Notes under the pieces: generated by a model
Databases searched by the model: none
What the model saw: only the letters and a program-made list of their open reading frames with translations
Told to the model about the DNA's origin: nothing
Program-made: the position numbers and the translations under genes
In this document: piece by piece, positions 21,936-30,028 of the stretch
How positions within the stretch are numbered: position 1 is the first letter of the stretch
Layout: the number at the start of each line of letters is the position of its first letter
DNA from: Streptomyces calvus
Lineage (GTDB): Bacteria > Actinomycetota > Actinomycetes > Streptomycetales > Streptomycetaceae
Direction: 5' to 3'
DNA: 64,000 nt
NCBI RefSeq assembly: GCF_006782915.1
Contig: NZ_VCNP01000043.1
Coordinates: 248,001-312,000, forward strand

Positions 21936-23153
21936 GTGAGCAGCAGCGGCCTCATCTACGCAGTCATTGTCGGGGCCTGGGCCGCCTACTTGGTGCCGAT
22001 GTGGCTCCGTAGGCAGGACGAGCTGAACGAGGCCCGTCCAACGGAACGCTTCAGCACCGCCATCCGATTGCTGTCCGGACGGGCGGGCATGGAGCGCCGG
22101 TACGCCAAGGACCTGCGGGCGCGCTCCACCGACGAGGGGGAGCAGGACGTCCACGACCCGGACGCGATCACCGACTCGGTGGACGTCCGGGCCTTCGCCG
22201 TGTCCCAGACCCGCCCGCACACCCAGGTACCCGTACCGTCCCTCCCCGCGGAGCCGCCGGAACCGGCGGCCGCCAGGCCCGGCCGGCCTCCGCGCGAGGA
22301 GGCGGACCGCAGGAGTGCCGGGCCCGGCGCCGCACGGGACCGCGTCCCGGCCGCCCGCCGCGCGCAGGACGCACGGCGTGAGCGGGCGGCGCAGGCGGCC
22401 GCCGCGCGCGCCCGGCGCACGAAGGTGCTCGCGCGCCGTCGGCGCACCACCACCCTGCTGTTCGTCGCCTTCACGCTCGGCGCGATCGTCGCGGCGGTCG
22501 GTGGGCTCGCGTTCCTGTGGGCGCCCGGCGTCCCGGCCGTCCTGCTGAGCGCCTACATCGCCTACCTGCGCTCCCAGGAGCGCCGCCGGTTCGCCTACCA
22601 GATGGACCGCCGCCAGGCCGAGGTCGCGGCGCAGCGGCTGCGGGAACGCGAGCGCCAGCCGCGTCGCCGCCCCACCGTGGACGAGGCCGACCCCGACGAA
22701 CCGGAGGGACCGGAAGCCGGAGCCGACCCCGACCCCGGCCTCTCCGCGCTCGCCGCGGACCGGCGTGCGCTCGTCGAGCAGACCGACCACGCCGAGTGGG
22801 TCGACCAGCAGCGTGAGCGCCGGCGGCCGCCCGGCCAGGGCGGCGACAGCTGGGACCCGGTCCCGGTGCCGCTCCCCACGTACGTGACCGCGCCCGTGGC
22901 CCCGCGCGCCGGCAGCGACGTGGACCTCGGCGCCCCGGGCACCTGGAGCTCGGCCCGTTCGAGCGCCGTACCGGCCGAGGAGGCCGCCGACGAGGCGGAC
23001 CCCGAGCCGGCCGCCACCGACGACCGCCTCGCGGACGACGGCCGCAGCGACGCCCGCCGCGCCGCCTCGGCCCGCCGCTCCCGCGAGCGCGGCCGCACCC
23101 CGCTCTTCGACCAGTACGAGGACGGGGACCGCCCGAAGGCCGCCAACGAGTAG
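21936..23153 (+). CDS. sepX: Septation membrane protein SepX / Glp receptor GlpR
   Basis: A 405-residue protein. The first 25 residues form a membrane segment (SSSGLIYAVIVGAWAAYLVPMWLRR) followed by a conserved cytoplasmic motif (DELNEARPTERFSTAIRLLSGR...ERRYAKDLRAR). A disordered Pro/Ala/Arg linker leads to two close membrane helices (about 170-215; TTLLFVAFTLGAIVAAVGGLAFLW and GVPAVLLSAYIAYLR), and then a long acidic tail. It matches Streptomyces SepX, needed for normal FtsZ ring and septum formation, and the corynebacterial Glp receptor GlpR. GTG 21936 follows TACGGT by 7 nt, so it may be leaderless. Confidence 0.88.
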   Translation: MSSSGLIYAVIVGAWAAYLVPMWLRRQDELNEARPTERFSTAIRLLSGRAGMERRYAKDLRARSTDEGEQDVHDPDAITDSVDVRAFAVSQTRPHTQVPVPSLPAEPPEPAAARPGRPPREEADRRSAGPGAARDRVPAARRAQDARRERAAQAAAARARRTKVLARRRRTTTLLFVAFTLGAIVAAVGGLAFLWAPGVPAVLLSAYIAYLRSQERRRFAYQMDRRQAEVAAQRLRERERQPRRRPTVDEADPDEPEGPEAGADPDPGLSALAADRRALVEQTDHAEWVDQQRERRRPPGQGGDSWDPVPVPLPTYVTAPVAPRAGSDVDLGAPGTWSSARSSAVPAEEAADEADPEPAATDDRLADDGRSDARRAASARRSRERGRTPLFDQYEDGDRPKAANE

Positions 23154-23213
23154 CACCGGGCCAACGGATTTCCGAGCACCCCGATCGGGATGCTAAAGTT
23201 TCACTCGTTGCAA

Positions 23214-23287
23214 GGGCCTGTGGCGCAGTCCGGTAGCGCACCTCGTTCGCATCGAGGGGGCCAGGGGTTCAAATCCCCTCAGGTCCA
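23214..23287 (+). tRNA. tRNA-Ala (anticodon CGC)
   Basis: The 74 nt sequence folds as a full cloverleaf: acceptor GGGCCTG/CAGGTCC with the alanine identity pair G3-U70, D stem GCGC/GCGC, anticodon stem CCTCG/CGAGG with loop TTCGCAT (anticodon CGC), T stem AGGGG/CCCCT with loop TTCAAAT. The 3' CCA is not encoded. Confidence 0.96.
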
Positions 23288-23299
23288 CTGCACAGTTGG

Positions 23300-23329
23300 A
23301 AGCCCCCGCCGAGAAATCGGCGGGGGCTT
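23300..23329 (+). terminator. Terminator of tRNA-Ala
   Basis: Perfect 13 bp stem (AAGCCCCCGCCGA / TCGGCGGGGGCTT) with a GAAA loop, followed by CTTCTTCG, just after the tRNA. Confidence 0.92.
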
Positions 23330-23389
23330 CTTCGTGTTGTCGCGGCAAGACTTCCTCAGCTCTGTGGGGGTCGTCACAGGGCGCCGTGG

Positions 23390-23623
23390 TCATCGCCGCG
23401 CTCTCTGGCAGACGTGGCCGGCAGCACAGGACCGAAGCAGACCCTCTGCAGGGTGCTCCCAGGCGATGAGCAGTTGGAAGACGGCGGCACGGTCGCCGAG
23501 CGAGCCGGTGACGCGCATGGCTTTGAACGGTTCGGCCGCGAAGGCGTGAAGATCGAAGTCCGGCAGGCACACCAACCCAGGGGCAGGCGTACGCGATACG
23601 CCGACCATGGCATCAGTGCTCAT
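23390..23623 (-). CDS. Hypothetical short ORF or gene remnant next to tRNA-Ala
   Basis: A 77-residue ORF (MSTDAMVGVSRTPAPGLVCLPDFDLHAFAAEPFKAM...) whose middle section looks protein-like, while the end (SCAAGHVCQRARR) does not. The surrounding 23,330-24,049 stretch has several short overlapping ORFs in all frames, mixed codon bias and no family I recognise. It is best read as decayed mobile or accessory DNA. Confidence 0.25.
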   Translation of the reverse strand: MSTDAMVGVSRTPAPGLVCLPDFDLHAFAAEPFKAMRVTGSLGDRAAVFQLLIAWEHPAEGLLRSCAAGHVCQRARR

Positions 23624-23951
23624 GCCGTCGAAGGGTGGCACTCTGCAGCGCGTCGCCCGGGGGTCTCGCTCTCGTTCTGCGGAATCTTTGCTGGAGGCAC
23701 TCGGGGCGTACAAAATCGCCCTCGATGGGGGGAGGGTGATGAGCAGCCCTTGCTCGCGCGTCGCGGACGGCTCGGCGGGCGGTGTTGGCGGCGTACTGCT
23801 GGCGAGGTCGCGCTCGGCGGGTAGGCATGCACCCGTGCGTCGTGCCGTGCCGGGACCTGCGACGACCGCTGCGCGGTTCCGGTCCACGTCCAGGCCCGCA
23901 CCGGAGTCATTGCAGAAGCTGCAATGCGGTGTCCGCAGGTCGTAGGTCGTG

Positions 23952-23974
23952 CCTGCCCGACGTGGACGGGCAGG
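23952..23974 (-). terminator. Hairpin downstream of the lipoprotein operon
   Basis: CCTGCCCG / CGGGCAGG with a 7 nt loop, about 75 nt beyond the lipoprotein stop on the minus strand; a likely end of the three-gene operon. Confidence 0.5.
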
Positions 23975-24049
23975 ACGTACGCGGTCTGTCAGTTGTCGGA
24001 GGCCTTCCGCTACAGCCCGCCGAGGCCTGCCCCTGGCGGGCGCTGTACT

Positions 24050-24619
24050 TCATGGCGTGGCAGGAGCATCGGGAACCTGGCTGGTCGCCGACCAGAAATC
24101 GGACCGGACGTTCGGGTCCGGGATCGAACCCCCCGCGTAGTTGGGGCCGTGCGTGTCAGTGGTCGGCGGCGAAACAGAGGACTTGGTCACGCACGGCGTG
24201 GCCACCTCGAAGAAGGCTTGGCCATTTCCACCGATGAGCAACCGTACGTTGAAATGGTCGGGTGTCTTGAAATACGTGGCAGGGCTCTTGACGCTTCGGT
24301 TGACACCGATCTGCTGGAATCCTTGGGATTTCCAGTAGCGTTCCACGACCCCGAGGAAACTACCCCTCCGTTCCGGGGAAATGATGGTCATCACCGCTCG
24401 GCGTCGTGATACATCACACCTTCCCTCTGTGGATTCCCCATGGGTCCATTGCACGGCCGGTTTAATGGCTGTGAATGTGTCGTCGAGAATCTTGTCGGCG
24501 CGTTCGGCGGCTTCCTGCATGTTCATGTCTGGTCCTTCTTCAGGGGCCTTTCCCGAAGTCCCGCAGCTGGTCATAAGGAGTATCACTCCGGTTGCTGCTG
24601 CGACATTGAGTCCCCTCAT
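24050..24619 (-). CDS. Putative lipoprotein, last gene of a WXG-like/DUF1023 operon
   Basis: A 189-residue protein with a lipoprotein-type signal (MRGLNVAAATGVILLMTSC, Cys19). The mature part has a helical start (EEGPDMNMQEAAERADKILDDTF) and a mixed domain (RRAVMTIISPERRGSFLGVVERYWKSQGF ... YFKTPDHFNVRLLIGGNGQAFFEVATPCV) that resembles small secreted accessory proteins of Streptomyces. Its ATG overlaps the stop of the hydrolase gene (ATGA), so the two are coupled. Codon use is less GC-biased than in neighbours. Confidence 0.7.
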   Translation of the reverse strand: MRGLNVAAATGVILLMTSCGTSGKAPEEGPDMNMQEAAERADKILDDTFTAIKPAVQWTHGESTEGRCDVSRRRAVMTIISPERRGSFLGVVERYWKSQGFQQIGVNRSVKSPATYFKTPDHFNVRLLIGGNGQAFFEVATPCVTKSSVSPPTTDTHGPNYAGGSIPDPNVRSDFWSATSQVPDAPATP

Positions 24620-26532
24620 CGAGGCTGCTCCAGAATAATTTCGTCGGCCTTTCCGACCACAATTTTTGCAATGTTGTCGGCTGACAACTGATCTTTTGCC
24701 GGAGTGAAGTACTGAGAGTGTGCGTCAGTTCCCCCCTCGATCAGGGTAGGGCCATCGTCCACCATGAAGCGCGTGGCGCCGAACGACTTGTTCGCCGGGT
24801 CGGTGCCGAACCAGATCTGACTCGGATCGGTCTGCTGGTCCTGGGCTGTGTAACCAGCGATGCCGCCGACGGCCGAACCCGCCAAACCGCCGACCACTCC
24901 TCCTAGAGGGCCGGCGATGCCCAGCCCCAGAACGAGTCCTGCCGACCCGCCGCCGGCGACTCCGGCTCCTATGCCGCTGGCCTCGTCCTGATTGGGGAGT
25001 TTGGTGACGATGTCGTTGTCTGCTGCGCCGACGTAGACGTGACCTTCACCGACATTCAGCTCGTTCGCAGTTTTCGCTCCGGTGCCGGGACTGCCGACGA
25101 GGATAATGTCGTCCGCTCCTGGGACCCCGCCCCTCTCCTGTGCCGCCAAACCAACCGTGAGAGAGCCGTAGGAGTGCCCGATGGCCGTGATGTGAGGGTC
25201 GGTGTTTTCGTTCGTCGCGGAGATTCCGGCCATGAAGGCGTTATAGGAGACTGCTCCGGCCTCGGCGTTTTCCTTGCGCATGACGTCAGTGTTGGCAGCC
25301 AGATCTTGCGGCGAGAGCTGGGGAGCGTCGTAGCCGAGCCAGACGATCGACGCAGTCGAATTGTGAGGATCAGCTTCGGCGGCGCCGAGGGCGGTGTCCT
25401 GCGCTCGCTTCAGCGTACCGTCGGCGAACTCCTTGTCCAGCTTGGTGCCGAGGCCCGGCACATAAGCTGAGACGTTGTGTGCCGTATCGGGATTTCCGTA
25501 AGAAACGATGGCGCGACCGTTTCCTGCATCTCCAATACCCAGAAGGTACATGGGAGGTACGCTCGGTTTTTCCAATTTTGCCTGGATGCCTTTCAATCCG
25601 TCCAACATTGTCTTCGAGTTCTCGTCCTCCTGCCCGGAGAGTTTTCCGATCAGGAGCTGAATGTTATCCCGGTTCGCCTCGTCTCGGATGGTCGCCGGGA
25701 TTCCGTCCAGATTTCCGATCACGTCCGGATAGACGGCCAGGTACTGGTCCCTTTGCTCTTGAGTGAGGCGGTCCCACCATTCCTTGCGGTCGGCAGGAGA
25801 CTTGTCGCGGGGGATCCCGTCTTCCAGGTAATTAGCCGCAGATCCGACGGCTGCGGTGTCAGCGGCGGCGTCGGCCCAGGTCTTCTCGTCGACACTAAGT
25901 CCTGGGGGAGCCTTGAGTTTGCTGAGCGCCTGCCTGTATCGGTCGTCAATCTCGTGAGCCTCTCGCAGGGCATGGGCAATGCGGTCTGCGATGTCCTGCG
26001 CCTTGGCGTGGTGCGGGTTGTGGTTGATCAGGCCAGGCGTCTCCGGGGAATACAGCCCTTTGTCGTTCGGTGGGTGCAGTTCCTTGTTGCCCCCGGTGAG
26101 CATGCCGTTGTTGCCCATGACTGTCCCACCAGGAAGCTCTTTCCCGGTCAACTCATTCTTACCGCCGGCGGGGTAACCTATGCTTCCATCCGCGTGTACT
26201 GTGTATGAAAGGGCGGCGGCATCCTCCAGTGCATCCTTCAGTCGCTTCTGGGGAGCGGCAAGCTCGGAGGAAAGGCCGCTGACCGAGGCGCGAATCAGGC
26301 CACACTCGGTGTGGATGTAGTGGTAATTATTACTCAGGCGTTTCAGTCGCTCGACGGCTGCAGTCGCCGAGTCGCTCTCCTGAGTTTTTGCCAGCCGCCC
26401 AGCCATCTCGGCGTCTACACGCTCGCCCGCGGCATCCGCGTGATGCGACACCTTTGCCCAGCCGTCCGCTGCATCATCCAGCTCCGACAGTTTCACGTCC
26501 CGCAGTTGCTGCCAGGTCAACGAGGAGGGCAC
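24616..26532 (-). CDS. Alpha/beta hydrolase of DUF1023 type with a helical WXG-like N terminus
   Basis: A 638-residue protein. The N-terminal ~200 residues are helical and resemble WXG/LXG-like secretion domains (TWQQLRDVKLSELDDAADGWAKVSHHADAAGERV). A central region holds the DUF1023 hydrolase fold (about 330-540; MYLLGIGDAGNGRAIVSYGNPDTAHNVSAYVPG, WLGYDAP, the nucleophile elbow GHSYGS). The C-terminal Gly-rich hydrophobic stretch (GLVLGLGIAGPLGGVVGGLAGSAVGGIAGY) could insert in a membrane. Such proteins are often Streptomyces type VII-like or contact-dependent effectors. GTG 26532 abuts the upstream stop (TAGTG). Confidence 0.8.
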   Translation of the reverse strand: MPSSLTWQQLRDVKLSELDDAADGWAKVSHHADAAGERVDAEMAGRLAKTQESDSATAAVERLKRLSNNYHYIHTECGLIRASVSGLSSELAAPQKRLKDALEDAAALSYTVHADGSIGYPAGGKNELTGKELPGGTVMGNNGMLTGGNKELHPPNDKGLYSPETPGLINHNPHHAKAQDIADRIAHALREAHEIDDRYRQALSKLKAPPGLSVDEKTWADAAADTAAVGSAANYLEDGIPRDKSPADRKEWWDRLTQEQRDQYLAVYPDVIGNLDGIPATIRDEANRDNIQLLIGKLSGQEDENSKTMLDGLKGIQAKLEKPSVPPMYLLGIGDAGNGRAIVSYGNPDTAHNVSAYVPGLGTKLDKEFADGTLKRAQDTALGAAEADPHNSTASIVWLGYDAPQLSPQDLAANTDVMRKENAEAGAVSYNAFMAGISATNENTDPHITAIGHSYGSLTVGLAAQERGGVPGADDIILVGSPGTGAKTANELNVGEGHVYVGAADNDIVTKLPNQDEASGIGAGVAGGGSAGLVLGLGIAGPLGGVVGGLAGSAVGGIAGYTAQDQQTDPSQIWFGTDPANKSFGATRFMVDDGPTLIEGGTDAHSQYFTPAKDQLSADNIAKIVVGKADEIILEQPR

Positions 26533-26987
26533 TATTCCCGGCCTCCCGTCGGCACACTCACGGCACGTACTGAGGCGGCGATGGCTCCCTCGCGCTCACC
26601 CATTTCCTTGGCGACGGCGCGCAGTTTGGGCTCCAGTGACTCACATTCGTCTCGTACCGCCTCCAGTCGCCGTTCCCAGGAGGTGAGTACAGATTTGAGC
26701 ACTTCCAGGCTTGCCAGGCCCTCTGCACCCTTCGACACACCTGCGTGCCCGGACAGCAGGTTCTTCTTCGTCGACTCGGTGCTGATCCTCAGATCGCCCG
26801 CTGTGCCTGCCGCCCGGGTCCATGGCCCGCCCGAGTGACGAAGAGTGCCCGAGCCGCCGGATTCGGTTTTCGATTCGCCCGTGGACGTACCACCACCCTG
26901 ATCAGCGGGTAGCTGGTTGAGCTGCATCTGTGCGGTATGCCGCTCGGCCGCTGCGGCCTTCACCTGCTCCCATTCGTCCCACGCCAT
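26532..26987 (-). CDS. WXG100-like helical protein, first gene of the accessory operon
   Basis: A 151-residue mainly helical protein: MAWDEWEQVKAAAAERH... start, a Gly/Ser/Thr linker (GGGTSTGESKTESGGSG) and a second helical hairpin containing LTSWERRLEAVRDECESLEPKLRAVAKEM. Size and shape resemble WXG100-type partners of secreted proteins, although the exact W-x-G turn is not obvious. GGGGGAGGG lies before ATG 26987. It overlaps the DUF1023 hydrolase gene by 1 nt. I infer joint secretion or chaperoning of the hydrolase. Confidence 0.65.
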   Translation of the reverse strand: MAWDEWEQVKAAAAERHTAQMQLNQLPADQGGGTSTGESKTESGGSGTLRHSGGPWTRAAGTAGDLRISTESTKKNLLSGHAGVSKGAEGLASLEVLKSVLTSWERRLEAVRDECESLEPKLRAVAKEMGEREGAIAASVRAVSVPTGGRE

Positions 26988-27290
26988 GCGTGGCCCTCCC
27001 CCTGTCGTACCGCCGAGCTGATGCGCGCGTGCGTTGCTGTGTCGCTGTGATCAGTGCGGACGGTAGCGGATCATCGGCGTCTGCCTTATCCGTATCGGCC
27101 ATCAAGGTGCCTGAGTAGGCGTACTCGGACTGAGTCCGACATCGAACGGTGGGAGTGAGGCGTCCAGGCCCGGTGACGTTCGGGTCTTGGTCCACTGCGT
27201 CCCGTACTCGGGTGTCCGTCGGCTGCCGGAATGAATCATGAGTATGTGTGCTCATGAAGGGGCGCAGGACCGGTTCCTACCGTGGCCTGC
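26988..27290. other. Intergenic region, no gene seen
   Basis: About 300 bp separates the divergent accessory operon and the 27,291 gene. It should carry both promoters; a -10 (TACCGT, 27278-27283) for the plus-strand gene is visible. Nothing else can be supported. Confidence 0.5.
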
Positions 27291-27920
27291 ATGGATGTGG
27301 ATGTGGTGTCCGATGGTGGCCCGACGGCCAAGGGCTCGACGGGCTTCGCCGGCTGCGCGGTCGCCCTGGTCCTCTTCGTCGTCCTGATGGCCGGGGTCGC
27401 CTGGGTGCTGGACGAGCTGGTGAAAGGGCTGGACGGATACGGGCAGTTGGAGCAGACCGGTACCGGTGCCTCCGGCAGCGTGGTGGAGCCTTACGGCCCT
27501 GGTGCGAGCGCCCGGTACGAGGACGGCCTGAAGATCACGGTCAGCCGTCCGCACGAGGAGTCCGACGGCACGTACCGCTTCACGGTCACCTATGACAACG
27601 ACACCGGCCAGGAGTTGCTGCTGGGCGGTGAGCCGACCGGTGGCGCCGATCCTGCTCTCGAGGTCCGCGAGGGCGAGCCCCTGGACGACGACTACTCCCA
27701 CGACTACTTCCTGACGTGGCTGAACGAGCAGGAGTGCGCCGCTGCGCTCACTGCGCCTCTCGGCGAGGGCGAGACACGCAGCGTCCCGGTGCACGTCGAG
27801 CCGAGCAGGAAGGGCATCCCGGTCACCGTGGAGGTCGAACCGGCGGACGACGATTTCCGCGAGACGGCGTACTTCCTGCTCAGCCTGGAGCGACCGGGCC
27901 GCTACAGGACCTTCGCGTAG
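27291..27920 (+). CDS. Membrane-anchored protein with one extracytoplasmic beta domain, unknown
   Basis: This 209-residue protein has an N-terminal membrane segment (about 19-41; GFAGCAVALVLFVVLMAGVAWVL), then a beta-rich domain (ARYEDGLKITVSRPHEE..YRFTVTYDNDTGQELLLGGEP...VEVEPADDDFRETAYFLLSLE) that reads as an Ig-like or DUF4352-like fold. ATG 27291 follows TACCGT by 7 nt, suggesting a leaderless transcript; GTG 27282 is the alternative. Its last 19 bp overlap the convergent acetyltransferase gene. Confidence 0.7.
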   Translation: MDVDVVSDGGPTAKGSTGFAGCAVALVLFVVLMAGVAWVLDELVKGLDGYGQLEQTGTGASGSVVEPYGPGASARYEDGLKITVSRPHEESDGTYRFTVTYDNDTGQELLLGGEPTGGADPALEVREGEPLDDDYSHDYFLTWLNEQECAAALTAPLGEGETRSVPVHVEPSRKGIPVTVEVEPADDDFRETAYFLLSLERPGRYRTFA

Positions 27921-28378
27921 CAGCGGCTGTCCTCGTGGAAGCGGTAGAAGCCGAACTTCTCACAGGGCTCGTAGCCGCTGGAGGTGTACAGGGCGATGGC
28001 CTCCGGCTGCTTGGTGCCGGTTTCCAGGACCATGCGGAGACGGCCGGCGGCGCGGGCGTCGGCCTCCAGGGCGGCGAGGATGCGGCGGGCCAGGCCGCGG
28101 CCGCGCATCTGCTCGATCACGAACATGCGCTTCAGCTCGGCGTCGCCGTCGAGATTGCCCTCGCCGTTGGCGTCCTGGACGCGCCAGCCGCCGGAGGCCA
28201 CGGGGGTGCCGGACTCGTCGTACGCGATCAGGTAGATGCCGTTCGGGGGTTCGAAGTCCGCCGGGTGCATGGGGGTGGAGTCGCCGCCGTCGCCGTAGCG
28301 GACGTGGTATTCGGCCTGGACCTCGGTGTCCAGCTTCACGGCGTCGGGGTGGTCGTAGGGGACCGGGCGGATGTCCAT
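27902..28378 (-). CDS. GNAT family N-acetyltransferase
   Basis: This 158-residue acetyltransferase has the acetyl-CoA motif AELKRMFVIEQMRGRGLARRILAALE and the C-terminal TGTKQPEAIALYTSSGYEP...FGFYRF pattern of small-molecule GNATs. The substrate is unknown. ATG 28378 gives the usual GNAT length; longer ORFs upstream run antisense through xthA and are shadows. It is divergent from xthA with only 49 bp between start codons. Confidence 0.88.
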   Translation of the reverse strand: MDIRPVPYDHPDAVKLDTEVQAEYHVRYGDGGDSTPMHPADFEPPNGIYLIAYDESGTPVASGGWRVQDANGEGNLDGDAELKRMFVIEQMRGRGLARRILAALEADARAAGRLRMVLETGTKQPEAIALYTSSGYEPCEKFGFYRFHEDSRCYAKVL

Positions 28379-28427
28379 GCCGAGTACGGTAAAACAGCTC
28401 GGGCCCGGCGTGTCGTATCGTGCCCTG

Positions 28428-29231
28428 ATGCTCACTGTGACCTCCGTCAACGTCAATGGACTGCGGGCCGCCGCGAAGAAGGGCTTCGTGGAGTGGCTGG
28501 CCGGGACCTCCGCCGATGTGCTGTGTCTGCAGGAGGTACGGGCGGAGGCGCAGCAACTGCCGGAGCAGGTGCGGGAGCCCGAGGGATGGCACGTGGTGCA
28601 CGCGCCCGCGGCGGCGAAGGGGCGCGCGGGCGTCTCGCTGTACAGCCGGCGTGAGCCGGACCGGGTCCGGGTCGGTTTCGGGTCGGAGGAGTTCGACGGC
28701 AGCGGGCGGTACGTGGAGGCCGACCTGCCCGGTGTGACCGTCGCCTCGCTGTACCTGCCGTCCGGGGAGGTCGGCACGGAGCGGCAGGACGAGAAGGGGC
28801 GGTTCATGGACGAGTTCCTGACGTACCTCAAGGGGCTGAGGGAGCGGGCCGCCGCCGAGGGGCGGGAGGTCGTGGTCTGCGGGGACTGGAACATCGCCCA
28901 CGAGAAGGCCGACCTGAAGAACTGGCGCGGCAACACCAAGAACTCCGGGTTCCTGCCGGAGGAGCGCCAGTGGCTCTCGCGCGTCCTCGACCCGGCGGAG
29001 GGCGGGTACGTCGACGTCGTACGGGCGCTGCACCCGGACGTGGACGGGCCGTACTCCTGGTGGTCGTACCGGGGGCGGGCGTTCGACAACGACACCGGGT
29101 GGCGGATCGACTACCAGATGGCGACGCCGGGGCTCGCGAACCGCGCGGTCAAGGCGTACGTCGAGCGGGCCGCCACGCACGCCGAGCGCTGGTCGGACCA
29201 CGCGCCGGTGACGGTGGTGTACGAGCGCTAG
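28428..29231 (+). CDS. xthA: Exodeoxyribonuclease III / AP endonuclease
   Basis: A 267-residue base-excision repair enzyme. Endonuclease/exonuclease/phosphatase motifs are intact: VTSVNVNGLRAA, LCLQEVRAE (metal-binding Glu), VVCGDWNIAHEKADLKN, GYVDVVRALHP, WRIDYQMATP and the catalytic WSDHAPV. ATG 28428 was chosen because TATCGT (28416-28421) lies 6 nt before it (leaderless) and MLTVTSVNVNGLRAA is the normal start. The stop overlaps the convergent MerR gene. Confidence 0.93.
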   Translation: MLTVTSVNVNGLRAAAKKGFVEWLAGTSADVLCLQEVRAEAQQLPEQVREPEGWHVVHAPAAAKGRAGVSLYSRREPDRVRVGFGSEEFDGSGRYVEADLPGVTVASLYLPSGEVGTERQDEKGRFMDEFLTYLKGLRERAAAEGREVVVCGDWNIAHEKADLKNWRGNTKNSGFLPEERQWLSRVLDPAEGGYVDVVRALHPDVDGPYSWWSYRGRAFDNDTGWRIDYQMATPGLANRAVKAYVERAATHAERWSDHAPVTVVYER

Positions 29232-29896
29232 TCGGTCCGCCGGCCCAGGCGCCGGTCCATGGCCAGGGAGAGTTCCGCGTCGACCACGCTGCGGGCCAGC
29301 GGGCGCAGGCGGTGCACGGCTTCCTCCGGGGCGTGGCGGAGGATCAGGGTGGCGAAGAGGTCGGCCAGCGCGTCGGCGTGGACGCGCACCTCCGCGCCGG
29401 TGCGCAGCACCTCCGCGAGCGGGATGCCCTCGCGGACCAGGGCCGAGGAGACGTCCAGCAGGCGGCGGCTGATGTGGACGATCTCCTCGCCGTCGACGCC
29501 GAGGTAGCCGAGGTCCAGCGCGGCGGCCAGGTTCTCGGGCGTGACCTGTCCGGCGAAGTGGTCGGCGAGTTCCTCGGGGGTGAGGCGGACCGGGGTCTCC
29601 TCGGTGGGGGCCTCCATGCCGAGGAGTTCGCCGACGTCCCGGCCGTGGTCGAAGGCCTCGGCGAGTTCCGCTATGCCGTTCAGGGTGTGGCCGCGTTCCA
29701 GCAGCGCCGTGATGGTGCGCAGGCGGGCCAGGTGGTGGTCGTCGTACCAGGCGATGCGGCCCTCGCGGCGGGGTGGCGGGATCAGTTTGCGTTCGCGGTA
29801 GAAGCGCAGGGTGCGCACCGTGATGCCGGCCAGGCGGGCCAGCTCCTCCATGCGGTACTCGCGCCGCTCGCCGGGTTCTGCGATGTCCTCTGCCAC
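29228..29896 (-). CDS. MerR-family transcriptional regulator
   Basis: This 222-residue regulator has an N-terminal winged helix (about 13-80; YRMEELARLAGITVRTLRFYRERKLIPPPRREGRIAWYDDHHLARLRTI), a linking coiled-coil and a C-terminal helical ligand domain of about 120 residues. There are no metal-binding Cys clusters, so a small-molecule sensor is likely. GTG 29896 is used. It is divergent from the monooxygenase operon at 30,029 across about 130 bp and is a good candidate for its regulator. Confidence 0.88.
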   Translation of the reverse strand: MAEDIAEPGERREYRMEELARLAGITVRTLRFYRERKLIPPPRREGRIAWYDDHHLARLRTITALLERGHTLNGIAELAEAFDHGRDVGELLGMEAPTEETPVRLTPEELADHFAGQVTPENLAAALDLGYLGVDGEEIVHISRRLLDVSSALVREGIPLAEVLRTGAEVRVHADALADLFATLILRHAPEEAVHRLRPLARSVVDAELSLAMDRRLGRRTD

Positions 29897-30028
29897 GTCA
29901 GAAGCCTAGGCCGTACCGGCGGTAACTTTCCTTGCACACCCCCTACCCATCAGTACGGAGCTGCTCTACTCTCCCCATTGCGCCAGTGTTCACTGGCAGG
30001 GTTCTGAGCGATGCGTGGAGGCTTCGGG

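Noticed and set aside
24105..24135. T-arm-like GGGGGTTCGATCCCGG sequence, possibly a second tRNA fragment or attachment site
   Set aside because: It encodes part of the lipoprotein, no acceptor or anticodon stem is present, and it does not match the tRNA-Ala 3' end.
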